From Methylobacterium sp. 2A (lineage in GTDB: Bacteria; Pseudomonadota; Alphaproteobacteria; Rhizobiales; Beijerinckiaceae), in assembly GCF_009806555.1 (NCBI RefSeq), contig NZ_VUOK01000018.1, positions 307,499 to 371,498 of the forward strand: a stretch of DNA of 64,000 nt, read 5' to 3'. The translations under genes and the position numbers were made by a program. Shown here one piece after another: positions 18,049 to 26,264 of the stretch (its first letter is position 1; each line of letters starts with the position of its first letter). Below the pieces are notes generated by a model. It did no database searches. It was not told the DNA's origin and saw only the letters and a list, made by a program, of their open reading frames with translations.

Positions 18049-21000
18049 TCAGGCCTCGATCCCGGCCCGCTCCAAGGCTGCTGCGATGTCCTCCGCTTCC
18101 AGCACGCGGATCACCGGTCCCGATGTCCAGACCAGCATCGGGCGGATCGTGTGGCCCGGATAGATCTGGTTGAGGAGCCGCGCGTAGAGGGCGATCTGGC
18201 CGGCCTCGGCGGGGGGCAGGGGGGTGTCCGGATCCGGCGGCCGTCCGGTCTTGAAATCGGCGATCCGCACCGAGTCGGCGGTGACGCAGAGGCGGTCGAT
18301 GCGGCCCTGGACCACGCGCTCGCCGGCCGCCGTGCGCACGCGCCCCGACAGGCTCACCTCGGCCCGGGCCTCCGGGGCGAAGAGCGGGGCGAGACCCGGA
18401 TCGTCGATGATCCGCAGGACCGAACGCACGATCGCGCCGTGGACGGGCCGGGGCAGGCCGGGCGCCCGGGACCGCACGAAGGCGAGGCCGGCCGCTTCAC
18501 GCCGCTCCTGCGCGACGCGCGGCAGGTGCTGCAGCAGGGCATGGATCAGGATGCCCCGCCGTCGCGCCTGCGCATCCGCGAGGCGGGGCGGCGGCACCCG
18601 GGCGCCATCCGCCGCCGCGAGCGCCCCGGACGGGTTGAGCGTCTGGATTTCGGGCTCCGGCGGCACGGGGCTGCGGAGCCAGTCGGGCTCCGGGAGCGGC
18701 GGCGCGGCGGCGGGTGGCGCGTCGCGCTCGCGGGGGGCCTCGGCCCCGTCCTGCCAGACTGTGGCCCGGCCGTAGGAGAGTTCGACAATCTGGCCCGTGC
18801 CGAGAGCCGCCTCCAGACCGGCCTGGATCATGCGGCACCATGCCGCCTCGGTCTCGCGCTCGTGGCCGCGGAACGGCGCGACGATCAGCCGGTCGGCCGC
18901 CCGGGTCATGGCCACGTAGAGCAGGCGGTTGTGTTCCTGCCGCGCCCGGGCGAGCAGGGCGGCGCGGGCGGCCTCGGTGGCGGCACAATCCTGCGTCCGC
19001 CCGCCGGACCAGACCGGCGGCAGCGCGGGCCCGGGCACCGGGAGGGGGAGGAGAGGCGGGTCGTTCCGGCCGAGGGGCTCGCAGCCGTCGAGGAGGACCA
19101 CGACCGGCGCCTCAAGACCCTTGGCCCCGTGCACGGTCATGACGCGCACCTCGTCGCGCCCGGATTCGAGGTCGCGCTTGACCGTGTGTCCGGCCTCGGC
19201 ACCGACATAGCGCGCCAGGAAGCCGCCGAGCGAGGGGGCGTCCTCGCCGGTTTCCGCTTGGGCTGCGGCCGCCAGGAACACGTCGATGGCATCGCCGGCC
19301 TCGCCGCCGAGCCTTGCCACCAGCCTCGCCCGGCCGCCGAGCGGTCCGAGGAGCCGCGCGTAGAAGCCGAACGGGCCGTGCAGGCCGGCCAGCGCGATCC
19401 AGTCCGTGAGCGCCGCGAGTCCACGGATCGCCGCGGCGTCACCCGACGCGGCGTGGCGGTGGAGGGCATCCTCCAGCGTCTCCGACAGGTCGCGGCGGGC
19501 GGCGATCCGGACCAGATCGTCGTCGGTCAGTCCGACGAGCGGCGTCTTGAGGGCGGTGGCGAGCGTCAGATCGTCGGCGGGCAGGAGGCCGGCCCGGCCG
19601 GCGGCGACGAGATCGGCCACCGCGATATGGGCCGAGACCTCCAGCCGGTCCTGACCGGCCACCGGGACCCCGAGGCCCTTCAGGGCGCGGATCACCTCCT
19701 CGAAGGCCGGCCCGCGCTTGCGCACGAGGATCAGCACGTCGCCGGGCCGCCAGATCCGGCCGGTGGCATCGCCCCGGGTGATCCAGCTCCGCACCGCCTG
19801 CGCCACCCGGCGGGCCGTGACGATCGCCGGGGCGCTGGTCTCGGGGGCATCGACCGGGGCGGTCCAGGCGTCGGGCTCGGCCGCCGGCTCCGGCTCGGCG
19901 ATCGGCCACAGCTCCACGGCCCCGGGCGCATCGGGCCGGGCGCTGGCATGGACGGTCCGGCGCACCGTGTCCTCGAAGGACAGGCCCTCGTTGTGCGCGT
20001 CGAGGGCGAAGACGGCATCGACCGCCCGCAGGACGAGGCTGGTCGAGCGGAACGAGAGGGTGAGCGGCACGTCCTCGAAGGTCAGCCCTGCCGAGCGCGA
20101 TTCCGCGATCCAGGCCGCGCGCGTCAGGGCGAATTCCCGCGGCTCCGCGCCCTGGAAGCCGTAGATCGACTGCTTGGGATCGCCCACCGCGAAGCGGGTG
20201 CGGCTGCCGGTCCGGGCGCCCTCGCCGGCGGCGAATTCCTGCGTGATCGCCCGCAGGATCGCCCATTGCTCCGGGTTGGTGTCCTGCGCCTCGTCGACCA
20301 GAACGTGGTCGATGCCCCGGTCGAGCTTGTACAGGACCCAGCCGGCGCCGACCCGGCCGAGCAGGTCGAGCGCCTTGTGGATCAGGTCGTCGAAGTCGAG
20401 GGCGCCGAGCCTGGCTTTCTGGGCTTCAACCCGGCGGTGGATCTCGGCGGCGAGCTGGAACAGCGCCTGCGTGCGGGCATGGGCCCGGGCGGCGCGCAGC
20501 CGGTCGAACAGCGGGTCCAGCCGGTCGCGCTCGGCGATCAGCGCCTCCTTGGCGGCGGCCGGGACGGCCTTGGTGCCGAGGCTGCTGTCGGCCTTGGGCT
20601 CGTCCTTCTGGGTGAAGAAGACCGACCGGTAGAGGGCGAGCGCCTCGGCCCGGTCCGGCAGCCCTTCCGAGCGCGCGCGCTCGGCCTCCGCCTCCGCGAG
20701 GGCGTCGGCGAGCTTTTCGTCGTTGGCCTTGCCGGTGCGGAGCGCCGCGACCAGGGCAGCCCTGTCCTCCGGACGGCATCCGGGGCCGCCGTCGAGGATC
20801 ATGGCCTCGATCCGCTCGGCCGTCTCCTCGGCGGCGAGCCCGAGCGCCCCATGCAGGCGCCCGAACGCGGCTTCCAGGCCGGCCGCATCCCCGATGAAGC
20901 TCCGGGCCCGCAGGGCGGAGCGGATCGCGGCCCGCAGGGCATCGCCCGTCGCCTCCGGGGCGACCCGGGCCAGGGCGGCGCTCAGCGGCGTGTCGCCGTT

Positions 21001-21540
21001 CGAGACCGCATCGGCCAGGACGTTGGCCATCTCGATCTCGAAAATCTCGCGGGCCTTCGTGTCGTCGAGCACCACGAAGCGGGCCGGCACGTTCGCCTCG
21101 AAGGGGAACATGTGCAGCAGCCGCTCGCACAGGGCGTGCAGGGTCTCGATCTTGAGGCCGCCCGGCGTCTCGACCGCCCGGGCGAACAGCCGGCGCGCCA
21201 TGCGCAGGCGCTCCGGCCCGGCGCGCTCGCCGGTCAGCTCCGCGAGCTCGGCCGCCAGTGCGTCGTCGTCGAGGGTCACCCAGCGTCCGAGCAGGCGGAA
21301 CACGCGGATCGCCATGTTGGCGGCGGCCGCCTTGGTGAAGGTGAGGCAGAGGATCCGCCCGGGCGGCGACCCGTCAAGCAGCAGGCGCACCACCCGGTCG
21401 GTGAGCACCTTGGTCTTGCCCGCCCCGGCATTGGCCGAGACCCAGGCGGAGGCCCGCGGATCGGCCGCCCGGCGCTGGTTGGCCCGGGTCAGGTCATCGA
21501 CGACGAAGGGCTTTGGGGCTTGGAGACTGGCGCTGCTCAA
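18049..21540 (-). CDS. addA: Double-strand break repair helicase AddA
   Basis: About 1163 residues if translation begins at the TTG at 21540; the open frame runs further upstream but that part is not AddA-like and would overlap the divergent minC paralogue. UvrD-type motifs: Walker A VSANAGAGKTKVL near residue 40, Walker B HVLVDEAQDTNPEQW, AVGDPKQSIYGFQGAEP, VMTVHGAKGLEAPVVVLL and NRLLYVAMTRAADRLIV. The C-terminal RecB-type nuclease has QGRIDRL and IADFKTG. AddA works with AddB to resect DNA ends for RecA. AddB is normally encoded immediately upstream, but that place is taken by the minC paralogue here. Confidence 0.93.
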   Translation of the reverse strand: MSSASLQAPKPFVVDDLTRANQRRAADPRASAWVSANAGAGKTKVLTDRVVRLLLDGSPPGRILCLTFTKAAAANMAIRVFRLLGRWVTLDDDALAAELAELTGERAGPERLRMARRLFARAVETPGGLKIETLHALCERLLHMFPFEANVPARFVVLDDTKAREIFEIEMANVLADAVSNGDTPLSAALARVAPEATGDALRAAIRSALRARSFIGDAAGLEAAFGRLHGALGLAAEETAERIEAMILDGGPGCRPEDRAALVAALRTGKANDEKLADALAEAEAERARSEGLPDRAEALALYRSVFFTQKDEPKADSSLGTKAVPAAAKEALIAERDRLDPLFDRLRAARAHARTQALFQLAAEIHRRVEAQKARLGALDFDDLIHKALDLLGRVGAGWVLYKLDRGIDHVLVDEAQDTNPEQWAILRAITQEFAAGEGARTGSRTRFAVGDPKQSIYGFQGAEPREFALTRAAWIAESRSAGLTFEDVPLTLSFRSTSLVLRAVDAVFALDAHNEGLSFEDTVRRTVHASARPDAPGAVELWPIAEPEPAAEPDAWTAPVDAPETSAPAIVTARRVAQAVRSWITRGDATGRIWRPGDVLILVRKRGPAFEEVIRALKGLGVPVAGQDRLEVSAHIAVADLVAAGRAGLLPADDLTLATALKTPLVGLTDDDLVRIAARRDLSETLEDALHRHAASGDAAAIRGLAALTDWIALAGLHGPFGFYARLLGPLGGRARLVARLGGEAGDAIDVFLAAAAQAETGEDAPSLGGFLARYVGAEAGHTVKRDLESGRDEVRVMTVHGAKGLEAPVVVLLDGCEPLGRNDPPLLPLPVPGPALPPVWSGGRTQDCAATEAARAALLARARQEHNRLLYVAMTRAADRLIVAPFRGHERETEAAWCRMIQAGLEAALGTGQIVELSYGRATVWQDGAEAPRERDAPPAAAPPLPEPDWLRSPVPPEPEIQTLNPSGALAAADGARVPPPRLADAQARRRGILIHALLQHLPRVAQERREAAGLAFVRSRAPGLPRPVHGAIVRSVLRIIDDPGLAPLFAPEARAEVSLSGRVRTAAGERVVQGRIDRLCVTADSVRIADFKTGRPPDPDTPLPPAEAGQIALYARLLNQIYPGHTIRPMLVWTSGPVIRVLEAEDIAAALERAGIEA

Positions 21541-21655
21541 CGGTCCCGTCCGGATCGGCTGCCGGCCCTCTCTACAACAGAATTGCGCCGTCAGGCTCGC
21601 CTTGGCGTCACAGGAGCCTTGGCGGGATTGCCCCAAGAGCGCCGGCAAAGCATGG

Positions 21656-22405
21656 ATGCAGGCGACGATTGCAGCGACATCGAAGATACCCGTGACCCAG
21701 CCGACATCCGAGCCGGCGCGCCCGCCGATCCGCTTCCGCGGCCGCTCCTTCATGGCGACCGTGCTGGCGCCGATCCCGCCCGTGGCCGACTGGCTCGGCG
21801 ACCTCGACGCCCTGAACCGGCGGGCACCGAATTTCTTCGCCGGGCGCCCGGTGATCCTCGATCTCGCCGGCCTGCGTCTGACGCGGGAGGATCTCGACGG
21901 GCTGCTGGCGGATCTCGCCATGCGCCACATCGCCATTCTCGGTATCGAGGGCGCATCGCCGGCCTTGCTGGGACTCGGGATGCCGCCGGCCCTGTCGGGC
22001 GGGCGCGCCGCCGGGGAGGTCGCCGCGCCCGGCGAGACGGCGCCGCCCGAACCGGCCGCGAAGGAGATGGCGCGCTCGCTGATCCTCGATACGCCGGTGC
22101 GTTCGGGCCAGACCGTGCTGCATCTCGAAGGCGACGTGACGGTGCTCGGCGCCGTCGCCTCGGGGGCCGAGGTAATCGCGGGTGGCTCGATCCACGTCTA
22201 CGGGGCTCTGCGCGGCCGGGCGATCGCGGGGGCCGCGGGCAACCCCGCCGCGCGGATCTGGTGCCGGAAGTTCGAGCCGGAGCTGGTGGCGATCGACGGC
22301 CTCTACCGCGCCGCCGACGATCTCGATCCGGCCTTCCGCGGTCAGGCCGTGGAGGTGCGGCTGCTGGAGGACGCGATCAAGCTGAACCTGTTCGAGCGGG
22401 GATAA
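21656..22405 (+). CDS. Second MinC-like septum-site protein (divergent paralogue)
   Basis: 249 residues, divergent from addA. It aligns along its whole length with the MinC of the min operon at 23315. The N-terminal domain has RFRGRSF, PPVADWLGDLDAL and IAILGIEGA. The C-terminal MinC beta-helix has VRSGQTVLHLEGDVTVLGAV, GGSIHVYGALRGRAIAGAAG and CRKFEPELVAIDGLYR. The start at ATG 21656 is chosen because homology to MinC extends upstream of the alternative ATG at 21752. MinC inhibits FtsZ polymerisation and is recruited by MinD. The linker here is longer and Pro/Ala-rich and the last residues differ (LNLFERG), so the partner or the timing may differ. Confidence 0.85.
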   Translation: MQATIAATSKIPVTQPTSEPARPPIRFRGRSFMATVLAPIPPVADWLGDLDALNRRAPNFFAGRPVILDLAGLRLTREDLDGLLADLAMRHIAILGIEGASPALLGLGMPPALSGGRAAGEVAAPGETAPPEPAAKEMARSLILDTPVRSGQTVLHLEGDVTVLGAVASGAEVIAGGSIHVYGALRGRAIAGAAGNPAARIWCRKFEPELVAIDGLYRAADDLDPAFRGQAVEVRLLEDAIKLNLFERG

Positions 22406-22532
22406 GCCTCATTTTCCCTGCGGGTTCTCTGATCATCCGATGGGCGCTTCGCCCCACGATGTGGCCGTGTCGACGGCTCGTCTTAGTCCTCTATAGTGCG
22501 CGCGTCGGAACCGCTCGACTCGAGTTCGCAGC

Positions 22533-22798
22533 ATGGCCGTATCCACATCCATCGAACTCGATGACGCGCTGAGGGGCGCGTCGAGATCCGTCGCCGTACG
22601 CCTGGCGGCATTATGTGCGAAGCCAACGCTGAATATGTCGAGCGCGAGGAAAAGCGGGAGCGCTTACGGCAAGATACCCTGAAGGCCTGGGACGAAGCCC
22701 AGGCGACGGGCCTTCATGCGACGGCTGAAGAAGTCGAGCAGTGGTTATCGAGTTGGGGAGACGAGAACGAGCGTCCTGCCCCCGAATGCCACGGATAG
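22533..22798 (+). pseudogene. Ribbon-helix-helix antitoxin gene, frameshifted
   Basis: ATG 22533 starts MAVSTSIELDDALRG, the N-terminus of CopG/RHH antitoxins. The frame is lost at GAGGGGCGCG. In the -1 frame the protein continues with RVEIRRRTPGGIM, then YVEREEKRERLRQDTL, and ends at 22798 with SSWGDENERPAPECHG, a typical RHH antitoxin tail. One extra G near 22572-22578 would join the halves; a few residues of the usual helix also seem to be missing. The RHH fold binds DNA and the C-terminal half wraps the toxin. It overlaps the toxin gene by 13 bp. Confidence 0.75.
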
Positions 22799-23077
22799 TC
22801 TTTGCAGCCTCCGCGGTTCGCGACCTGCAGCGCCTCCGTGCGTTCCTTCGTCCGAAGGGATCCGTCGGCAGCCAAGCGAGCGGGCGCGGCAATCATGCAA
22901 GGCGTTCAGAAACTCGGCACCCATCCGTGGATGGGACGAGCGATCGAGGATCAGCCCGATGCGTTTCGGGAGTGGCTGATCGGTTTCGGTGATAGCGGCT
23001 ACGTTGCCCGCTATCGGATCGACGGCGACGTGGTGACGATCCTGGCCGTGCGGCACCAGAAGGAAGCCGGGTCCTGA
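22786..23077 (+). pseudogene. RelE/ParE-family toxin gene, frameshifted
   Basis: ATG 22786 gives MPRIVFAASAVRDLQRLRAF, the start of a ParE/RelE toxin, up to LRPK. The frame then shifts by +1 at AAGGGATCC. The continuation is DPSAAKRAGAAIMQGVQKLG, then MGRAIEDQPDAFREW, then VARYRIDGDVVTILAVRHQKEAG, ending at 23077. Removing one G near 22857-22859 restores about 96 residues, normal for this family. ParE toxins poison gyrase and RelE toxins cut mRNA; which applies is not clear. The adjacent antitoxin is also frameshifted. Confidence 0.78.
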
Positions 23078-23253
23078 TCGGACGTTAACTCTCCCTGGCG
23101 CGAGGCGTCGCCGAAACGGGTTTTCCGAAGAACTTGGGACCGGACGGCTGCCCCGCCTTGGAGGCCATGGGTCACAGGCCGATAGACGCGCGAATCGTCC
23201 TCCACCGCACCGATACCAGGATCCCGGCAGAATTTGCCGACCGGATCCAAAAC

Positions 23254-23270
23254 TTAACCCTTCGGTAACC
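23254..23270 (+). promoter_or_regulatory. CtrA-like site upstream of minC
   Basis: TTAA, seven bases, then GTAACC, 45 bp before the minC start. The CtrA consensus is TTAA-N7-TTAA(C); the second half has one mismatch (GTAA). A further TTAACGGG lies 12 bp before the ATG. Control of min genes by the cell-cycle regulator CtrA is plausible but inferred. Confidence 0.4.
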
Positions 23271-23314
23271 ATGCCCCCCGTCAATGGTCCGGTAAGGACT
23301 CTTAACGGGCGGAC

Positions 23315-24040
23315 ATGAGCGAGACCCTCCCCGAGCCGATCGACCCGGAGACCGCCCCCAAGGTGGCTCCTTCCGCGCCCCGGCCACTCAGCCTGCGCGG
23401 ACGGGCCTTCAAGGCCCTGGCCCTCTCCCCCGAGCCGCCACTCCCCGAGTGGCTCGCGGGCCTCGACGCGGCGCTCAAGCGCTCGCCCACCCTGCTGAAA
23501 GGCCGGGCCGTCATCCTCGACTGCGCCCAGCTCAAGCCCGAGCCGGACGCCCTCGAAACCCTCATGCGTGAGCTCAAGGCCCGCGGCATCGCGGTCCTCG
23601 GGATCGAGGGCGCCGACGTCGTCGGCGAGGGTCTGCCGCCGCTCCTCGTGAAGGGGCAGCCCTCCGAAAAGGTCGAGATCCCGAGCCCGGCCGAGCCGGC
23701 GCCGCAGGTGGTCACCTCGATCACCGTCGAGGGGTCGGTCCGCTCCGGTCAGAGCGTGATCAACCCGACCGGGGACGTCACCGTGATGGGCTCGGTCTCC
23801 TCGGGGGCCGAGATCCTGGCCGGCGGCTCGATCCACGTCTACGGCGCCCTGCGCGGACGCGCGATCGCCGGGGCTGCGCGCAACCCGCGCGCACGAATCT
23901 ACTGCCGCAAGTTCGAGCCCGAGTTGCTGGGGATCGACCGCCTCGTGCGGACGGCGGAGGACATGGGCACGGCCCTGCGCGGCAAGGCCGCTCAGGTCTG
24001 GCTCGATGGCGGCAACATCCGAATGGCAAGTCTCGATTAA
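23315..24040 (+). CDS. minC: Septum site-determining protein MinC
   Basis: 241 residues. The N-terminal FtsZ-inhibiting domain (about 25-110) includes SLRGRAFKALAL and IAVLGIEGADVV. After a Pro-rich linker the C-terminal MinC beta-helix (about 130-235) has VRSGQSVINPTGDVTVMGSV, GGSIHVYGALRGRAIAGAA and CRKFEPELLGIDRLV. It blocks Z-ring assembly away from mid-cell together with MinD. First gene of the minCDE operon, 29 bp before minD. A paralogue lies at 21656. Confidence 0.96.
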   Translation: MSETLPEPIDPETAPKVAPSAPRPLSLRGRAFKALALSPEPPLPEWLAGLDAALKRSPTLLKGRAVILDCAQLKPEPDALETLMRELKARGIAVLGIEGADVVGEGLPPLLVKGQPSEKVEIPSPAEPAPQVVTSITVEGSVRSGQSVINPTGDVTVMGSVSSGAEILAGGSIHVYGALRGRAIAGAARNPRARIYCRKFEPELLGIDRLVRTAEDMGTALRGKAAQVWLDGGNIRMASLD

Positions 24041-24069
24041 TTCATCTCTGGATCAAGGGAGTTCGACGC

Positions 24070-24885
24070 GTGGCAAAGGTTCTCGTCGTCACATCGGGCA
24101 AGGGCGGCGTCGGCAAGACGACGACGACCGCGGCCCTCGGAGCGGCCCTGGCCCAGGGTGGTCAGAGCGTGTGCGTCGTCGATTTCGACGTCGGCCTGCG
24201 CAATCTCGACCTGATCATGGGCGCCGAGCGCCGGGTGGTCTACGATCTGATCAACGTGGTCAACGGCGATGCGAAGCTGCCGCAGGCGCTGATCAAGGAT
24301 AAGCGGGTCGACACCCTGCACCTGCTGCCGGCCTCGCAGACCCGCGACAAGGACGCGCTCACCGATGCGGGCGTCGCCCGGGTGATGGAGGAACTCCGCG
24401 AAAAATTCGACTGGGTGATCTGCGACTCTCCCGCCGGCATCGAGCGCGGCGCCCAGCTCGCCATGCACCACGCCGACGTCGCGGTGGTCGTGACCAACCC
24501 CGAGGTCTCCTCGGTGCGCGACTCCGACCGGATCATCGGCCTCCTCGACTCGAAGACCGCCAAGGCCGAGAAGGGCGAGGAGATGGAGAAGCACCTGATC
24601 CTCACCCGCTACGACCCGTCCCGGGCCGACCGCGGCGACATGCTCAAGACCGAGGACGTGCTCGACATCCTGTCGATCCCGCTGCTCGCGATCATCCCGG
24701 AGAGCCAGGAGGTGCTGCGCGCCTCGAACCTCGGCTGCCCGGTCACCCTCAACAACCCCCTCTGCGCCCCGGCGCGGGCCTATGCCGACGCGGCGCGCCG
24801 GCTGAAGGGCGAGGAGGTGCCGATGAGCCTGCCGGTCGAGCGCAAGTCGTTCCTCGACAAGCTGTTCATGCGGAGGGCGGCATGA
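24070..24885 (+). CDS. minD: Septum site-determining protein MinD
   Basis: 271 residues, starting with GTG 24070 after AAGGGAG. The deviant Walker A motif is VTSGKGGVGKTTTTAALGAA (Lys11 and Lys16). Other ParA/MinD features are VVDFDVGLRNLDLIMGAERR, VICDSPAGIERGA and TNPEVSSVRDSDRIIGLLDS. The last residues (SFLDKLFMRRAA) form the amphipathic membrane-targeting helix. It is an ATP-dependent membrane switch that recruits MinC and is released by MinE. The stop overlaps the minE start. Confidence 0.97.
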   Translation: MAKVLVVTSGKGGVGKTTTTAALGAALAQGGQSVCVVDFDVGLRNLDLIMGAERRVVYDLINVVNGDAKLPQALIKDKRVDTLHLLPASQTRDKDALTDAGVARVMEELREKFDWVICDSPAGIERGAQLAMHHADVAVVVTNPEVSSVRDSDRIIGLLDSKTAKAEKGEEMEKHLILTRYDPSRADRGDMLKTEDVLDILSIPLLAIIPESQEVLRASNLGCPVTLNNPLCAPARAYADAARRLKGEEVPMSLPVERKSFLDKLFMRRAA

Positions 24886-25223
24886 GCATCCTCGGAATCT
24901 TCCAGAAGCGCAATTCCGGCACGGTCGCCCGCGACCGGCTGCAGCTGATCCTGGCCCATGAGCGCGCCGAGTCGGGCCGTCCCGATCTCGTGCTCCAGCT
25001 CCGCGAAGAGATCCTGGCGGTGATCGCCAACCACGTCGCGGTCGAGCCCGACAAGGTGAAGGTCACCCTGGAGCGCGGCGAGGCGGTCTCGACGCTCGGC
25101 CTCGACATCGAGCTTCCGCTCGGTGCCGCCGCCAAGCTCGACGCGAAGCTCGCAGCCAAGCTCGCCGAGGTCGCCGCCAACAAGGGCGGCGCCAAGCCGG
25201 CCTCGCCCAAGAAGGCCGCTTGA
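24882..25223 (+). CDS. minE: Cell division topological specificity factor MinE
   Basis: 113 residues, start overlapping minD by 4 bp. The MinD-activating segment is in the first 35 residues (NSGTVARDRLQLILAHERA), followed by the dimerisation domain (LREEILAVIANHVAVEPDKV, VSTLGLDIELPL). The C-terminal extension after about residue 85 is Ala/Lys-rich and longer than in E. coli MinE. It stimulates MinD ATPase to give pole-to-pole oscillation. Confidence 0.96.
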   Translation: MSILGIFQKRNSGTVARDRLQLILAHERAESGRPDLVLQLREEILAVIANHVAVEPDKVKVTLERGEAVSTLGLDIELPLGAAAKLDAKLAAKLAEVAANKGGAKPASPKKAA

Positions 25224-25379
25224 ACCGGAGCGAGGTCGCTCCCGCCGGCACGCCATCCGACACGCCGCGCCCGGTCCGCCGGGTGCGGCGTCGTCATGCC
25301 GGTCTGCGCCCCGGCCCTCGACCGCCCGAGGCGCCGCCCTACCTCCGCCGGCGCGGGGGAGAGCGTCGACGGAGCGGCC

Positions 25380-26264
25380 ATGCCGAGCGCCACCACCGAT
25401 GACGGAATCCGCCTCCATTACGAGGAGAGTGGATCCGGCACACCGCTGATCTTCGTGCACGAATTCGCCGGCGATCACCGCAGCTACGAGGCGCAGCTGC
25501 GCCATTTCGGTCGCCGCTACCACGCGGTCGCCTTCAACGCCCGGGGCTATCCGCCCTCAGACGTGCCCGATTCCGTCTCGGCCTACACGCAGGCTCGCGC
25601 CGCCGACGACATCCTGGCGATCCTCGACCATATCGGCGGATCGCGCGCCCATGTCGCCGGGATCTCGATGGGCGCCTTCGCCACCCTGCATTTCGGCCTG
25701 CGCCACCACGAGCGCGCCCTGTCGCTGTGCCTCGGCGGCTGCGGCTACGGCGCCGAGCCCGACCGGCAGGCGACGTTCCGCGCCGAAGCCACGGCGACCG
25801 CCGAGCTGCTGCGCCGGGAGGGCATGGCCGCCTTCGCGGAGCGCTACGCCTACGGGCCGACCCGGGTGCAGTTCGCCAATAAGGATCCGCGGGGGCACGC
25901 CGCGTTCAAGCAGATGCTCGCCGAGCATTCCGCCCTGGGTTCGGCCAACACGCAGCTCGGCGTCCAGAGGGAGCGCCCCTCGCTCTACGATCTCACGGAT
26001 GAACTCGGGCGAATCACCGCCCCGACCCTGATCGTCTCCGGCGATGAGGACTGGCCCTGCCTTGCCCCGAGCCTGATGCTGAAGCGCGTCATCCCGTCTG
26101 CGGGCCTCGCGATCCTGCCCAACACCGGCCACGCCCTCTCGGTGGAGGAGCCCGACGCCTACAACGCGCTGCTCGACGCGTTCCTGGCCCAGGTCGAGAC
26201 CGGGCGCTGGCCGATGCGCGATCCGCGCTCGGCCTCGGCGACGATCACGGGGATCGCGGGCTGA
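25380..26264 (+). CDS. Alpha/beta-fold hydrolase
   Basis: 294 residues from ATG 25380; the frame continues upstream without homology. Oxyanion strand FVHEFAGDHRSYE, nucleophile elbow AGISMGAFATLHF (Ser in G-x-S-x-G), acid LIVSGDEDWPC and catalytic His in LPNTGHALSVEEPDA. It resembles 3-oxoadipate enol-lactonase/haloperoxidase-like esterases, with no signal peptide. The substrate is unknown. Its 3' end overlaps the convergent P450 gene by 20 bp. Confidence 0.85.
   Translation: MPSATTDDGIRLHYEESGSGTPLIFVHEFAGDHRSYEAQLRHFGRRYHAVAFNARGYPPSDVPDSVSAYTQARAADDILAILDHIGGSRAHVAGISMGAFATLHFGLRHHERALSLCLGGCGYGAEPDRQATFRAEATATAELLRREGMAAFAERYAYGPTRVQFANKDPRGHAAFKQMLAEHSALGSANTQLGVQRERPSLYDLTDELGRITAPTLIVSGDEDWPCLAPSLMLKRVIPSAGLAILPNTGHALSVEEPDAYNALLDAFLAQVETGRWPMRDPRSASATITGIAG

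Noticed and set aside
17992..22572. Very long plus-strand frame opposite addA (about 1500 codons)
   Set aside because: It is the antisense shadow of addA in high-GC DNA: Arg/Gly/Ala-rich, no domains, no ribosome site.
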